Assembly: GCA_002455425.1 (NCBI GenBank)
Contig: DKKT01000034.1
Span: forward strand, 1-47,003
Source: Chthonomonas sp. UBA6659
GTDB lineage: Bacteria > Armatimonadota > Fimbriimonadia > Fimbriimonadales > Fimbriimonadaceae
Length of the DNA stretch: 47,003 nucleotides
Reading direction: 5' to 3'
Each line of letters starts with the position of its first letter. Within the stretch, counting starts at the first letter, position 1. Shown here one piece after another: positions 23,893-31,569 of the stretch. Made by a program: the position numbers and the translations under genes. The notes under the pieces are model-generated. The model was given only the letters and a program-made list of their open reading frames with translations. It had not been told where the DNA came from and ran no database searches.

Positions 23893-25356
23893 ATGTGGGG
23901 CAAGCTCTGGAAGGTTGGGCTCGTGATGATCCTGTGCCCGGTGGCAATGTGGATCGTTTCGCAGACGATGGAAAAGCGCTACACGGCGCAGATGAAGCTG
24001 CTGATCGATCAGACCGTGCGCGGGGCCGAACTCCCGAACCCTTACGCGAACATCGACGACGTCATCACGTCGAGCCGAGCTCGCTCGGTGGACACGCAGT
24101 TGGACATCCTGAGCGGCTCCAACGTACTCCAGGATGCGATCGTCAAGACCGCGGAGAAGCACCCCAACGCCTTCGCCGGGGCGGGCCTCGGCGAGCAGTT
24201 CCAGGACCTCGTGACCCGCATGTCGTTCGATCGTTCCTCGATGTCGGACGTTTTGACGATCCGCGTCACGATGGCAGACCCGGTAATCGCTGCGGACACG
24301 GTCAACAATATCGGTCTCGCCTACATCGACTATGCCCGCAAGCTCGCCGCGGAAGCCGGCGAGCAGGCGACGACGATGCTCACCGGGCAAGTCGAGGCCG
24401 CCAAGAAGCGGCTCGATGAGATCGAGGGCGAAATCGCGAAGGCGAAGACCGACTTGAACGTCGCCGACCAAATCTCATCCGCTCAGGCCGAAACCGGCAC
24501 CCGAGCTTCGGTGGAGTCGCGAGCGGCTGCGGCCAAGGGCGACTACGAAGGGGCGCGCGCCGAGTATGAGGCGGTCAAGTCGACGCTCGATACCCTAGCG
24601 AAGACCGTTGTCGCGGCGGATCAGCGCGAAGTCAATCCGATTCTCCAGGACATCGACCGGCAACTCACAGTCGCGCGAAGCCGACGCGAACAACTGCTCG
24701 CACGCTACCTGCCGGACGCGCCTGCCATCAAGGAGTCGGACGCCGAGATTTCCGGCCTCGAAGATCTGCGCAAGAAAGAGATTGCGACGATCAACTCCGG
24801 GACGACGACCGCGCCGAATCCCGTGCGATCGACGGTCGAAAGTCAGCTCTCCCAAGCGAAGGCTCGGATGGAGCAGACCAAGGCCACTTGGGAAGTCGCC
24901 GAGCAAACCAAAGCGGACTGGATCGAGAGAACGAAAAAGTATCCCGACCTGGACAAGAAGATCGGGATTCTCGTTCGCGAGCGGACGGTTCTGCTCCAGA
25001 ACTACCAGGAGCTCGACCAGCGACTCATGCTTCTGACATCGACTGGTAAGGGGCGCCAGTCGATCGCGAATATCGTCTCGCCGGCCTTCCCGCCCCAGTC
25101 TCCGTCCTTCCCGAACACCCGACTTTTCATCCTGTTCGGCCTCGGCATCGGGGTGGTCATCTCGGCCTTCATCCTGATGCCGAAGGGAGACTTCGACGCC
25201 TACGGCGAGATCCGTCCGAAGCAGGGAACGCTTCCGAAGGGCTCGCGACGACCCGTCCAAGGTCGCGCAAACCTCCCCGCCAAGCCGGGCGGTGACGCGC
25301 CGGGGGGCGAAAGCGGGAACGGCGATAAGCCGGACGAGCCGACGAACGCTTCATGA
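23893..25356 (+). CDS. Wzz/GumC-like polysaccharide chain-length protein
   Basis: A 487-residue polysaccharide co-polymerase, which sets polymer chain length or helps export. It has an N-terminal helix (GLVMILCPVAMWIVS), a large outer segment with coiled coils (about 170-370, with many Glu/Lys/Ala and long heptads), and a second helix (LFILFGLGIGVVISAFIL, about 415-435). A Lys/Gly/Pro-rich tail ends the chain. There is no fused tyrosine kinase, so it is a GumC/Wzz type without the BY-kinase part. It overlaps the next gene start (ATGA) and is the first gene of the plus-strand polysaccharide arm. Confidence 0.85.
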   Translation: MWGKLWKVGLVMILCPVAMWIVSQTMEKRYTAQMKLLIDQTVRGAELPNPYANIDDVITSSRARSVDTQLDILSGSNVLQDAIVKTAEKHPNAFAGAGLGEQFQDLVTRMSFDRSSMSDVLTIRVTMADPVIAADTVNNIGLAYIDYARKLAAEAGEQATTMLTGQVEAAKKRLDEIEGEIAKAKTDLNVADQISSAQAETGTRASVESRAAAAKGDYEGARAEYEAVKSTLDTLAKTVVAADQREVNPILQDIDRQLTVARSRREQLLARYLPDAPAIKESDAEISGLEDLRKKEIATINSGTTTAPNPVRSTVESQLSQAKARMEQTKATWEVAEQTKADWIERTKKYPDLDKKIGILVRERTVLLQNYQELDQRLMLLTSTGKGRQSIANIVSPAFPPQSPSFPNTRLFILFGLGIGVVISAFILMPKGDFDAYGEIRPKQGTLPKGSRRPVQGRANLPAKPGGDAPGGESGNGDKPDEPTNAS

Positions 25357-26783
25357 GCGCGGCACCGACGATGAAGCAGCCTGGGCGCGTGCTCGGGCTA
25401 GAACTGCCCACCCGGGCCCAGTTTGTGCGGCTGTTCATCGTCGGCTCCGCCTTCCTGCTCGTCGTGCTCATGCTCTTTCCTGGGAAGCTGTTTAAGAACC
25501 TCCCGTTCGAGCCACCTCCGATGCTGTTCGTCAGCATCGCCGTGATTGTCGGATGCTTGATGATTCGGGGCGTCGCGGTGCTCGGGCGTACGGCGATGGA
25601 CTGGCTCTTCCTCGCTTGGCTGCTGATCGTCATGGTCAGCTTTGTCAACGCCGGCTTGGGCCTCAACCGACTCATCAACGAGGGTGACTTCGTCACGTTT
25701 TGCGTGTTTCTGTTCTCGGCGTGGCTGTACTATCGCGCCTGCTACGCGCTGACCATCGTCGAGCCGCGGTTTGCGATCAATGCGCTGCTCGTGACGCTCA
25801 TGCTTGGGCTCCTGACGACGGCCGTCATCGGACTCCTGCAGAACCAGGGGCCGTTCACCCAGACGTTCATCGAGTTCGCGTACAACTGGGGCCAGGGCGA
25901 AGAGAAAATCCTCGAAGGCGTCTTTCTCACCGACCGCCCCACGTCGGTCTTCGGTGGACCGGTTCTGTTCGGGTTCTCCAACCTCGTCGGGGCGATCGTC
26001 TGCGCGGGTTCGGTGCTCGCGATGGGACGAAAAGTCAAAGAATCCTACGCCATTTTTGCACTCGCGGCGGTCGGAATCTTCGCTTACGCGAACATCAACA
26101 GTCAGACTCGGTCGTCGGTCGTCCTCATCGCGCTTCTCGGAATCGCGGTCTTCGTGATGATCGTCATGACCCGGAAGATCCGCGTGATGGTGTTCTCCGC
26201 GATGGCGATGGTCCTGATGGGGATCTTCCTCGTCGGGGCGGCACGTTCGGGAAACTACGAGTATCTGACCAGCATCTTCACGACCGGCGTCGAAGGCGAC
26301 ATCTCGTACCAGATTCGCGCCGACGGCGCGGCGGCGGTCGGACGCCTGGCTCCCGAGATCGGGCTCCTCGGTGCCGGATACGACCGGTTTTCCGGCTCCG
26401 GTTTCCGAGGCTACGACTACTGGTCGAGCGGCAACACGTCGGGCGACACGGCTCCGGTCTTCGCGTTCTTCACGCTGGGGGTGCCGGGACTCGTGCACTT
26501 CATTCTCCTCCACCTGATCGCTTTGTATATGGTTTTGCGCATGAAGGTCGACGATAAGCCCTTCCTTGCCCGACTGAAGTACATCGCGATGATGACGGTG
26601 GTGCTGTTCATCATCGTGTCACCGACGGCCGTGCGCCATGCGAAGCTGAACACCTTTGCCTACCTCCTGATTCCGTTGGGATGCGTGGGGGCCGTGCTCA
26701 ACGTTCAACGCCGAATGCGGATCGCGGAGGCTCGTCGTCGGCTGTCGCTGCGCATGAACCCGGAGCAAGCGGCCTCTGCCTGA
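25353..26783 (+). CDS. O-antigen ligase/polymerase family protein (Wzy-like)
   Basis: A 476-residue membrane protein with about ten to twelve hydrophobic helices. The large extracytoplasmic loop near 310-370 (TTGVEGDISYQIRADGAAAVG through GLLGAGYDRFSGSGF) and the preceding NINSQTRSSVVLIALLGIAV segment match the Wzy_C/O-antigen ligase family. It would polymerise or ligate polysaccharide repeat units at the outer face. The ATG at 25353 overlaps the Wzz-like stop (ATGA). Together with the Wzz-like gene and the divergent LCP gene, it suggests a Wzy-dependent pathway, although flippase and initiating transferase are not in the window. Confidence 0.82.
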   Translation: MSAAPTMKQPGRVLGLELPTRAQFVRLFIVGSAFLLVVLMLFPGKLFKNLPFEPPPMLFVSIAVIVGCLMIRGVAVLGRTAMDWLFLAWLLIVMVSFVNAGLGLNRLINEGDFVTFCVFLFSAWLYYRACYALTIVEPRFAINALLVTLMLGLLTTAVIGLLQNQGPFTQTFIEFAYNWGQGEEKILEGVFLTDRPTSVFGGPVLFGFSNLVGAIVCAGSVLAMGRKVKESYAIFALAAVGIFAYANINSQTRSSVVLIALLGIAVFVMIVMTRKIRVMVFSAMAMVLMGIFLVGAARSGNYEYLTSIFTTGVEGDISYQIRADGAAAVGRLAPEIGLLGAGYDRFSGSGFRGYDYWSSGNTSGDTAPVFAFFTLGVPGLVHFILLHLIALYMVLRMKVDDKPFLARLKYIAMMTVVLFIIVSPTAVRHAKLNTFAYLLIPLGCVGAVLNVQRRMRIAEARRRLSLRMNPEQAASA

Positions 26784-28479
26784 CACGAGCCCGACCGCAC
26801 CGGGGAGAGACGCCAGGTTCGCCTGGCTTCTGGGCGCGCTGACCGTCCTGCTATCCAGCTTCCCGAATCTGGTCGTGCTGGCGACCCAGCGCGGCCGCGC
26901 CAACCTTTGGTACATGCACAACGGCGCGGACACGGCGGTCTACTTCGCTTATGTCCGCAACGTCGCCGACGGCCGCTTCTTCCAGCGCAATCTGTTCGGG
27001 ATCGAGGATCAGGGGAGCTTGATCGTCAACCTCTTCTTCAACGTGCTCGGTTGGACGGCTCGCGTAACCGGGCTTTCGGTGCCGGTGATCATGGAGCTGT
27101 CGCGCCTGGCCGTCGGGCTCCTCCTGATTCGCGCCGTCTGGTGGCTGGTCACGCTCGTGGTCGAGGAGACGCGGGCGCGACGGACGGCCCTGGTCGCAGT
27201 CTGTTTCTTCTCCGGTTTGGGCTGGACGTGGCTGTTCTCGAGCCGCGCCGGATCCGGGCCGCCGGACTTCATTTCGCCGGTTGTGAACACGTTCTACAGT
27301 GTGCTCTTCAGTTCGCTGTTCACGGTGTCGCTGCTGTTGATGGTCGGCGTTCTCGGTTGGGCGTGGCGGTCGGAGGTGGAACGAAAGGCCCGGTACGCAG
27401 TCGCGAGCGGCGTCTGCGCGATGCTCCTCGGGAACATCCACAGCTACGACATCTTGACGGTGGTGGCGATCTGGCTCGGCGTGCTTGCCGCGGCCGGCTT
27501 CGCGAAGAAACTGACTTGGGGGACGCTGGGTCGCGTCGGGATCGTGGCTGGCTTCGTCGCGATCGCGCTCTTCTACCAGTGGTACTCGCTCCGCGCGGCG
27601 GGCGTGCTGGAGCACCGGGATACGGTGCCGACGTTGACGGCACCGCCGCTCACGGTCCTCCTTGCGTTCGGGCTGATGGTGCCGCTTGGGCTGTACGCCG
27701 CGTGGAAGGCGAAAGATCGATTCGCACACCCCGAGGTGTTCGTCGCGGGGTCCGTGTTTCTGCTCGTGTGGTTCGGGGTGAACCTGCTGCTTGGCTACGC
27801 GCCGGTGAACTTCCAGCGCAAACTGCTCTTAGGGAGCCACATTCCGATCGCGATCCTGGCGGGCGTCGGCCTGGCCGCCCTGACGTCGGCGATGCAAGGA
27901 ATGACACGAGCATTCGCGTGGGGCACCTCCGTGTTGCTGCTTTCGCTGACGAACCTGGTGGTGCTCCGCGAGAAGGTTCGTTTCGTCCTCGATGAACCCT
28001 CGCGGGCGGCGGTGCGCCCCTATCTCACGCCCGGAGAGGTGGACGTGATCGCGTGGCTTCAAGCGAACACCGCCCCGACGAGCCGGATTCAGGCCATGCC
28101 GGAGTTTCCGATCGCGGGGAACGAAGAGCGCCGCCTCACCGACGGCGATCCGCTCGACATCACGTTGCCACTGCTGATTCCGGGCCTGACCGGACGGGCG
28201 GTGTACGCCGCCCACTGGGGAGAAACGCCCACGTTTCCGAAGCGGCTGAAAGAACTGTACGAGTTTGCCAAGCGGGAGACGTCCGATGTGCGTCGAGAGG
28301 CGTGGCTCCGGGACGCGAAGATCGACTATCTCGTCGTGAATCGTCCAGCCGTCGGGGTCGATGCCTACCGCGATCTTGTGCCTTTCGAGGTTTGGCTTGA
28401 GTCGCCGCCCCCTTATCTACGGAGGGTCTTCCGATCCCCGTCGGACCCCGATGCGGCGGTTTTCGAAGTCGTTCGGTAA
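26776..28479 (+). CDS. Multi-pass membrane protein, possible glycosyltransferase; start uncertain
   Basis: The frame encodes about ten membrane helices and a C-terminal soluble part of about 120 residues, like GT-C or YfhO-type proteins of sugar transfer; the family is not certain. The earliest usual start is GTG at 26875. However, the 33 codons before it in the same frame encode RDARFAWLLGALTVLLSSF, an obvious first membrane helix with preceding positive charges. No ATG, GTG or TTG lies in that stretch; CTG at 26776 would overlap the preceding stop by 8 nt, as do other genes here. I therefore give the longer span as likely and 26875 as the conservative start. A frameshift or sequence error is another explanation. 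Confidence 0.68.
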   Translation: MPDTSPTAPGRDARFAWLLGALTVLLSSFPNLVVLATQRGRANLWYMHNGADTAVYFAYVRNVADGRFFQRNLFGIEDQGSLIVNLFFNVLGWTARVTGLSVPVIMELSRLAVGLLLIRAVWWLVTLVVEETRARRTALVAVCFFSGLGWTWLFSSRAGSGPPDFISPVVNTFYSVLFSSLFTVSLLLMVGVLGWAWRSEVERKARYAVASGVCAMLLGNIHSYDILTVVAIWLGVLAAAGFAKKLTWGTLGRVGIVAGFVAIALFYQWYSLRAAGVLEHRDTVPTLTAPPLTVLLAFGLMVPLGLYAAWKAKDRFAHPEVFVAGSVFLLVWFGVNLLLGYAPVNFQRKLLLGSHIPIAILAGVGLAALTSAMQGMTRAFAWGTSVLLLSLTNLVVLREKVRFVLDEPSRAAVRPYLTPGEVDVIAWLQANTAPTSRIQAMPEFPIAGNEERRLTDGDPLDITLPLLIPGLTGRAVYAAHWGETPTFPKRLKELYEFAKRETSDVRREAWLRDAKIDYLVVNRPAVGVDAYRDLVPFEVWLESPPPYLRRVFRSPSDPDAAVFEVVR

Positions 28480-28494
28480 GCAGTCAAGATCGAA

Positions 28495-28562
28495 TACTTC
28501 TGCTCCCCCTGGAGGAAAAGTCGGTGAGGGCTTTGCCCGAACCGGTTGAGGAGGCCGGGAGC
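28495..28562. repeat. Direct repeat copy A
   Basis: This 68-nt element recurs at 28665-28730 with about 90 percent identity, 170 nt apart. It contains an imperfect CTCC/GGAGG hairpin near its left end and the shared GAACCGGTTGAGGAGGCCGG segment at its right end. Confidence 0.8.
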
Positions 28563-28664
28563 TCTCTGTTTCGGGAAGAGACCACCTCACCCGGTTCGCT
28601 TCGCTCACCGACCTCTCCCCCTCTGGCGGAGAGGTGGCAGTGGGTCAAGTCAAGTCAAGTCAGG

Positions 28665-28730
28665 TACTTCTCCTCCCCTGGAGGAGAAGTCGGTGAGGGC
28701 TTGCCCGAACCGGTTGAGGAGGCCGGGAGC
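28665..28730. repeat. Direct repeat copy B
   Basis: The second copy of the 28495-28562 element. At its left end CTTCTCCTCC (28667-28676) and GGAGGAGAAG (28680-28689) are perfect 10-bp arms with a 3-nt loop, better matched than in copy A. It is preceded by the TCAAG pentamer run. Confidence 0.8.
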
Positions 28731-28739
28731 GTGAAGACC

Positions 28740-28779
28740 AGTCTGGGACTCCATCGACCGGTCCGTGAAGTCCCAGACT
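28740..28779 (-). terminator. Hairpin terminating the SmpA-like gene
   Basis: AGTCTGGGACT (28740-28750) and AGTCCCAGACT (28769-28779) are perfect 11-bp arms, 9 nt beyond the minus-strand stop at 28789. No T-tract is visible. It may also help to end plus-strand transcription. Confidence 0.6.
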
Positions 28780-28788
28780 AACGACTCC

Positions 28789-29349
28789 TCAGAACTTGCT
28801 CCAGGGCCAGCCCTGGTCGGAGATGCTGTCCTCTCCGCATCCTGGGACCGAGTCCAGGTTAAGAGACATTTCGATCAACTTGTCCTCCTTGAAGATATAC
28901 GTATTGCGGAGAATGACGCCGTCTTCCCGAGTCCCGTTGAGCTTCTTGTAAAGGGCGCACCAGTACTGCTTCTTGGCTCCGCGAACTGCGGTGCGGGCGG
29001 GCTTGCCGAGCTTCTTGAGGACCGCACTCTTCGTCATGCCGATCGCGATCCCGTTCCCGGCCTGGAGTTTCAAGGCTGCGTTCGTGATCTGGGCCGCGCC
29101 CTCGAACTGCGGCTTCCGGCCAAACCGGGTCGTATCGAAGCCTTGGGCTTCGACCATCCGGCGGTCCCGGGTCAGCGTGATGCTCCGGTGGCCCCCGTCA
29201 CACTCGGCCGAGGCGTACAGGAAGAACTTGGAGTTCGGATCGAAGCGGCATACCCGGTCGAGGGCCGTCCGTTCGACGTTCACTCCTCCGAGGGTCGTGG
29301 TGAGGTGGGCGGGCCAAGCGACGACCAAAAGGCTGAGAGCGGCAAGCAT
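28789..29349 (-). CDS. Exported protein with a SmpA/BamE-like motif
   Basis: A 186-residue protein with a short N-terminal hydrophobic signal (MLAALSLLVVAWPAHL). Near residues 101-120 the GIAIGMTKSAVLKKLGKPAR segment matches the IGMTxxxVxxxLGxP core of the SmpA/OmlA/BLIP-like fold, followed by an aromatic strand (KKQYWCALYKKL) as expected. Proteins with this fold often bind envelope partners, but this one has no lipobox and is not a clear BamE. Two Cys residues near the ends may form a disulphide. TAGACT lies 6 nt before the ATG, suggesting a leaderless transcript. It follows the transglutaminase gene by 14 nt. Confidence 0.68.
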   Translation of the reverse strand: MLAALSLLVVAWPAHLTTTLGGVNVERTALDRVCRFDPNSKFFLYASAECDGGHRSITLTRDRRMVEAQGFDTTRFGRKPQFEGAAQITNAALKLQAGNGIAIGMTKSAVLKKLGKPARTAVRGAKKQYWCALYKKLNGTREDGVILRNTYIFKEDKLIEMSLNLDSVPGCGEDSISDQGWPWSKF

Positions 29350-29355
29350 GGTGCC

Positions 29356-29361
29356 AGTCTA
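29356..29361 (-). promoter_or_regulatory. -10-like box TAGACT, leaderless arrangement
   Basis: TAGACT on the minus strand ends 6 nt before the ATG at 29349. It lies just after the transglutaminase stop at 29364, so the downstream gene could have its own transcript. Confidence 0.4.
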
Positions 29362-29363
29362 GC

Positions 29364-30200
29364 TCAGAGCCGGTCGATTCGGACATCGGCAACCATCCGC
29401 ACCGGCCCGAAACCCCGGAAACTACCGGAGACGGGAGCCGCGTCGCGCGGCAGTCGGGCAGCCGCCACGGCCACGTGGCGATCGGCGACGGCGAGCCCAC
29501 CGGTCGGGTCGAAACCGCGCCAGCCTCCGCCCGGGATGTAAACCTCCGCCCATGCGTGGAGATGGCTTTCGGACTGCTCGGGATCGCCTTCGTGGTAGCC
29601 GCTTACGAACCGGGCGGCAAGGCCGAGCGCGCGGGATGCCGCGACGAAGAGCATGGAGAGGTCTCGACAGGCGCCCCGGCGCGTATCGAGCGTGCGGGTA
29701 GCGCCCCAAGGGAGTCCCCTCCATCTTGGTTCGACCTTCCATTCGTCGTGCAGCCGGTGGTTCAGGGCGGTGAGGAATTCGAGCGCGGTTCCGCCCGCGC
29801 TCTTCGCGATCGCCTCGGCGAACGCCGCAACGCGCGGTGCAATCGGTCCGCGCCGGTAGAACGCGAGGGCCGAAGCCTCGTGCCGGTACCGGAAAGGGAG
29901 CCCGAGCGGCTGATCGAACGGCGAAATGTAGTCGTACGGGTTCGCGCGCAGGGTCTCGACTTCACTCGTCAACGCGATCTCGAGGCGGCGCGTTTGACCC
30001 GAGAACCAAATCTCGCACACCGAGTTGCCCTCCGCGTCGAGGTGGCGGCTCATACCGGCCGGACCTGGCTCGACGACGAGCGCATGGGAGACGAGGCGCT
30101 GTGCGGGATCGGAGCGAGGCGACAACCGAATCGTCTGCGGTTCGACGAAGACTTCGTCGGCGTAGTCGTACCGCGTCGTGTGTTCGATGCGGTAGCGCAT
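29364..30200 (-). CDS. Bacterial transglutaminase-like cysteine protein
   Basis: A 278-residue protein with the bacterial transglutaminase-like N-terminal beta domain (residues about 1-90, YDYADEVFVEPQTIRLSPRS) and a papain-like core. The catalytic triad is visible: Cys178 in RGACRDLSML, His215 in HLHAWAEVYIPG and Asp231 in GFDPTGG. There is no signal peptide, so it acts in the cytoplasm if not exported by other means. Family members cleave or crosslink peptides; some act as proteases. It follows the DUF4397 lipoprotein gene by 5 nt and is probably cotranscribed. The substrate is unknown. Confidence 0.92.
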   Translation of the reverse strand: MRYRIEHTTRYDYADEVFVEPQTIRLSPRSDPAQRLVSHALVVEPGPAGMSRHLDAEGNSVCEIWFSGQTRRLEIALTSEVETLRANPYDYISPFDQPLGLPFRYRHEASALAFYRRGPIAPRVAAFAEAIAKSAGGTALEFLTALNHRLHDEWKVEPRWRGLPWGATRTLDTRRGACRDLSMLFVAASRALGLAARFVSGYHEGDPEQSESHLHAWAEVYIPGGGWRGFDPTGGLAVADRHVAVAAARLPRDAAPVSGSFRGFGPVRMVADVRIDRL

Positions 30201-30205
30201 ACGGT

Positions 30206-30955
30206 TCAGTTCTTCGGTTCGATCTCGATGAAGCGGATCGTGGGGTCGCGGCTGCTGTCTCCGGAATCCTCGATCCCGACCAACAGTACGAGGTAGATCT
30301 TGCCCGAGCCCAGGCTGACCGTCGTCGACGCGTAGATGTTCTCACCGTCGGCGTCGGCGCGCCGCATTTCGAGCGTCTGCTCTCCCGAGTCGACGAGCAG
30401 GTTCTGCGAGGTGCCGTACTGGATGTCGGCAAGCCTAAACAGCGGGTTTTCGCCCGGGGACTGGAAGGTCAGCGGCGGCGTCGAATCGCCAGGGGCGCGG
30501 TTGAAGCCGTGGAACACGATGAGGCGAGCCTTATTTCCGGTCGGGGGCACGCGGTCCGCTTGGATGAGGGTCAGCCGTGCAATCTTGTCGGTGTCGTCGC
30601 CGGGGTTCGCGAGACCGTAGACCACCACCAAGGTGTTGGAGTCCCGATTGAACTGGTTGACGATCCGATCGAGGTCCTCCGGTTGACCCGCTTGTCGGGC
30701 AAGGACGTCGTAAGCTCCCTCCGCCTCGTTTCTGAACGGTATTTTCAACCAGCCATCGGTGGCTTGCTGGTAGGCGACGTTGCCCGCCTCCAACTCCTCA
30801 TTGAGAAAGAAGTCGAGGGCATTGGAGTCCGGGGAAGCATTGACGAACTTGACGTTCGGATCGGGCAAGGACCGGTCGCCTTCGAGGTTCGTGCCTCCGC
30901 ACCCGGCGAGCGAGACTCCGATCGCGACGACAAGACCCAGCCATCCATGCTTCAT
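30206..30955 (-). CDS. DUF4397 lipoprotein
   Basis: A 249-residue exported protein. The signal peptide ends in the lipobox LAGC (residues about 15-18), so Cys is lipidated and the protein is membrane-anchored. The rest resembles DUF4397: NVKFVNASPDSNALDFFLN, followed by ANP, NLLVDSG and IYLVLLVGI segments of an Ig-like repeat domain. Two such units may be present. The function is unknown; DUF4397 proteins are common surface proteins. I chose the ATG at 30955; a TTG two codons upstream is in frame, with a TATCTT box near it. It starts a two- or three-gene minus-strand set with the transglutaminase. Confidence 0.78.
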   Translation of the reverse strand: MKHGWLGLVVAIGVSLAGCGGTNLEGDRSLPDPNVKFVNASPDSNALDFFLNEELEAGNVAYQQATDGWLKIPFRNEAEGAYDVLARQAGQPEDLDRIVNQFNRDSNTLVVVYGLANPGDDTDKIARLTLIQADRVPPTGNKARLIVFHGFNRAPGDSTPPLTFQSPGENPLFRLADIQYGTSQNLLVDSGEQTLEMRRADADGENIYASTTVSLGSGKIYLVLLVGIEDSGDSSRDPTIRFIEIEPKN

Positions 30956-30985
30956 AGTCAATCCTAAGATACCCCCGACCCGTTC

Positions 30986-31177
30986 CTAGGACGGCTGAGG
31001 CTCTGGCTTCGTTGCGATGACGTCGGAGAACACGGAGTAGCAGAGCGGGCAACCGAGGAGCTGTTCTTCACGCCACCGCTCCTCGGTCCAGCCGCAGAAC
31101 GGGCAGACACCATCAACCCTCTTCGGGGCCCGAAGCGCCTCGAAAAACCGCTCAAGATCGAGGGCGTCGGACGCCAT
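30986..31177 (-). CDS. Small McsA-like zinc finger protein
   Basis: A 63-residue protein with two CxxC pairs at residues 25/28 and 43/46. The sequence CPFCGWTEERW and then LGCPLCYSVF matches the zinc-binding repeat of McsA-like proteins (CPxCG, spacer, GxLGCxxCYxxF). McsA partners McsB in arginine phosphorylation and stress response; the UVR domain normally following is absent here, and no McsB or ClpC gene lies nearby. It begins 2 nt after the OB-fold gene stop, so it is cotranscribed with it. It is below common annotation cutoffs in length, but the motif is convincing. Confidence 0.75.
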   Translation of the reverse strand: MASDALDLERFFEALRAPKRVDGVCPFCGWTEERWREEQLLGCPLCYSVFSDVIATKPEPQPS

Positions 31178-31179
31178 CG

Positions 31180-31569
31180 CTACTTCTTGGCGGACTTGAT
31201 GTTGTCCGGCTTGCTCTTCTCGGCGGTGGCGTCGATCTCGTTCTTGAAGGTCCGCTCGCCGACCTTCTTCTCCTTGCGGAACGTACCCGTGACTTCGACC
31301 TGATCGCCGTTCTTGAGCGACTTCTTCAGTCGGCCTTGGAGGAAGACGTTGGCGGTCTCGCTCTTGCCCCGGAGGAGGAAGGTGATGTACGGATTGCCTC
31401 TCTTCGAGGTCTTCTCGGAGTAGTCGGCCACGCGTCCGACCACCGTGACGGTCTTGTCGTGATGCTTGTCGACGTTCTTGATGAGTGCGTCGACGGTGAT
31501 CGGGGCAGCGGCGAGAGCGGCCAGGGCGAAGAGCGCGGTCGCGGCCAAGCTCATGCAAATCTTCTTCAT
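31180..31569 (-). CDS. Exported OB-fold protein
   Basis: A 129-residue protein with a signal peptide (1-21, ending ALAA) and an OB-fold-like domain: ITVDALIKNVDKHHDKTVTVVGRVADY, then GNPYITFLLRG and a NGDQVEVTGTFRKEKK strand. The pattern resembles the OB domains of tRNA-anti or YdeI-type periplasmic proteins. The C-terminus is Lys-rich. Its function is unknown; it may bind nucleic acid or oligosaccharide in the periplasm. The ATG overlaps the YfhO stop (ATGA), and the zinc finger gene follows by 2 nt. Confidence 0.75.
   Translation of the reverse strand: MKKICMSLAATALFALAALAAAPITVDALIKNVDKHHDKTVTVVGRVADYSEKTSKRGNPYITFLLRGKSETANVFLQGRLKKSLKNGDQVEVTGTFRKEKKVGERTFKNEIDATAEKSKPDNIKSAKK

Larger units (their letters stand above)
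28480..28788. other. Repeat-rich intergenic region
   Basis: These 309 nt lie between two convergent genes and have no credible ORF. They hold two 66-68-nt direct repeats, a middle hairpin (28611-28618 with 28628-28635), a short TCAAG tandem run (about 28645-28659) and a terminator hairpin at 28740-28779. Confidence 0.8.

Noticed and set aside
28524..28781. 85-codon plus-strand frame across the repeat region
   Set aside because: It is made of the direct repeats themselves and has no coding character.
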